A program made the position numbers and the translations under genes. From Kytococcus schroeteri (lineage in GTDB: Bacteria; Actinomycetota; Actinomycetes; Actinomycetales; Dermatophilaceae), in NCBI RefSeq assembly GCF_002847825.1, contig NZ_PKIZ01000001.1, positions 1-64,000 on the forward strand: 64,000 bases of DNA. The letters run 5' to 3'. This document shows positions 63,087 through 64,000 of the stretch, piece after piece (position 1 is the first letter of the stretch; each line of letters begins with the position of its first letter). The notes under the pieces are model-generated. The model had not been told where the DNA came from, made no database searches, and was given only the letters and a program-made list of their open reading frames with translations.

Positions 63087-64000
63087 ACACCACTCGGACC
63101 ACCGGCTTCCGCAACTGGTCGCGCACCGTCGACCTGCCCGACGCCCCGCGCACCGTCGCGGACTCCACCGAGGCGGTGCAGGCCGCGGTGCGCCACGCCG
63201 TGTCCTCCGGCCGCCCGGTGCACCCCGTGGGCAGCGGGCACTCCTTCACCGGGGTGGCCGCCCCGCGCGGGGGCGCCCGCCCGGGCACCTCGCTGGCCGT
63301 GGACGGCCTCACCGGCGTGGTCGACGACTCCCGTGCCGCCGAGGGGCTCCTCACCCTCGGCGCCGGCACGCCCCTGCACGCCCTGCCCGCCCTGTTGGCG
63401 CCCTACGGCCTGGCCCTGGAGAACATGGGCGACATCGACCGCCAGACGCTCGCCGGCGCCCTCTCCAGCGGCACCCACGGCACGGGCGCGGCGTTCGGCT
63501 GCCTCGCCACCCAGGTGCGGGGCGTCACCCTCGTGGACGGCACCGGCCAGGTGCACCGCATCGGCGCCGGGGACCCGCGCCTCAAGGGCGCCGCGGTCTC
63601 GCTCGGGGCGCTCGGCGTCATCGTGGACATCACGCTGCAGCTGGTGCCGGCCTACTGCCTGGACCTGCAGGTCGAGAACGAGTCCGCGCCGGAGGTGTTC
63701 GCCACCTGGCAGGAGCGCACCGAGGCCCACGACCACTTCGAGGCCTTCTGGTTCCCGCACAGCCCCAGGACCATCACCAAGAGCACCCGTCGGTGCCAGG
63801 CCGACACCCCGCCGGTGCCGCGGAGCTGGTTCGGCCACCACGTCGAGGACGGGCTGGTCTCCAACGCGGGCCTGGCGGCCCTGGCGCACCTGTGCGACCG
63901 GCTGCCGGGCCGCACGCCGTGGCTCAACCGCACCTTCGGCGGGCTCACCCCGCACCGGGTGGTCGGCCCCTCGCACACCGTCTTCGCCAGCGCCCGCACG
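63083..64000 (+). CDS. FAD-linked aldonolactone oxidase, 5' part
   Basis: The first 306 codons run without a stop to the window end. GTG 63083 overlaps the previous stop as GTGA. The PCMH-type FAD domain shows HPVGSGHSFT (about 50-59), LGAGTPLHALPALL and SSGTHGTGAAFG (about 131-142), followed by the start of the ALO substrate domain with FEAFWFPHS. This is the pattern of D-arabinono-1,4-lactone or L-gulonolactone oxidases. About 120-140 C-terminal residues lie outside. Confidence 0.9.
   Translation, partial: MNTTRTTGFRNWSRTVDLPDAPRTVADSTEAVQAAVRHAVSSGRPVHPVGSGHSFTGVAAPRGGARPGTSLAVDGLTGVVDDSRAAEGLLTLGAGTPLHALPALLAPYGLALENMGDIDRQTLAGALSSGTHGTGAAFGCLATQVRGVTLVDGTGQVHRIGAGDPRLKGAAVSLGALGVIVDITLQLVPAYCLDLQVENESAPEVFATWQERTEAHDHFEAFWFPHSPRTITKSTRRCQADTPPVPRSWFGHHVEDGLVSNAGLAALAHLCDRLPGRTPWLNRTFGGLTPHRVVGPSHTVFASART

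Overview
The window is a very GC-rich, gene-dense chromosomal segment of an actinobacterium. Three things support this. Gene order matches conserved actinobacterial blocks: thrS-HIT-pgsA-pimA-pdxST-yebC-ruvCAB-secDF-apt-relA; xerD-parA-scpAB-rluB-cmk-der; and DUF881-small basic protein-DUF881-gcvH-FHA-MerR-MerR-gcvP. GTG starts and 1-4 base stop/start overlaps are common. Many genes have a TAnnnT-type -10 hexamer only about 6-8 bases before the start codon, so their transcripts are probably leaderless. The content fits a free-living member of Micrococcales or a related order, but the genus cannot be fixed from the sequence alone.

Layout. 1-1430 is a complete ISL3-family insertion sequence whose left end is exactly base 1, so the window edge is probably an assembly break at a repeat. 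The IS has cut off the 5' part of a small gene (tail at 1431-1586) that heads a three-gene ABC-transporter operon (1596-4164); this is the accessory part of the window. 4276-11833 holds a membrane-anchored hydrolase, a PPK2-aldo/keto reductase-SelO operon, sodA divergent from a Fur-family regulator, a four-tRNA array (Gly-Cys-Val-Gly) and a thioesterase. 11895-25010 carries a class IV aminotransferase, tRNA-Val(CAC), thrS, an NlpC/P60 hydrolase behind a c-di-AMP (ydaO-type) riboswitch, and then the HIT, phosphatidylinositol mannoside, vitamin B6 and Holliday-junction genes. 25068-31118 is secDF-apt-relA, with a 14-codon reading frame coupled to secD.

31156-36449 has an M18 aminopeptidase with a DUF349 protein, a metallo-beta-lactamase-fold hydrolase, a small membrane protein and xerD. 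36580-42319 is a tightly packed chromosome-segregation and RNA/nucleotide block. 42422-48456 contains tRNA-Pro, a 1291-residue Pls/PosA-type single-module peptide synthetase (A-T-membrane-beta helix repeated three times), an M1 metallopeptidase and a 4'-phosphopantetheinyl transferase. Together these look like a small system for making, trimming and activating a poly-amino acid, and are the most interesting content here. 48514-56806 runs from fdhD through the DUF881/gcvH/FHA/MerR block to a glycine riboswitch and gcvP. 56940-64000 holds a glutamate-cysteine ligase-like enzyme, a histidine phosphatase divergent from an OsmC protein, an APC permease, an aldo/keto reductase, and an alanine-racemase-fold enzyme coupled to a lactone oxidase that runs off the window end.

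The longest reading frames on the strand opposite secure genes were treated as codon-bias shadows. No CRISPR array, rRNA gene, prophage or replication origin was seen.
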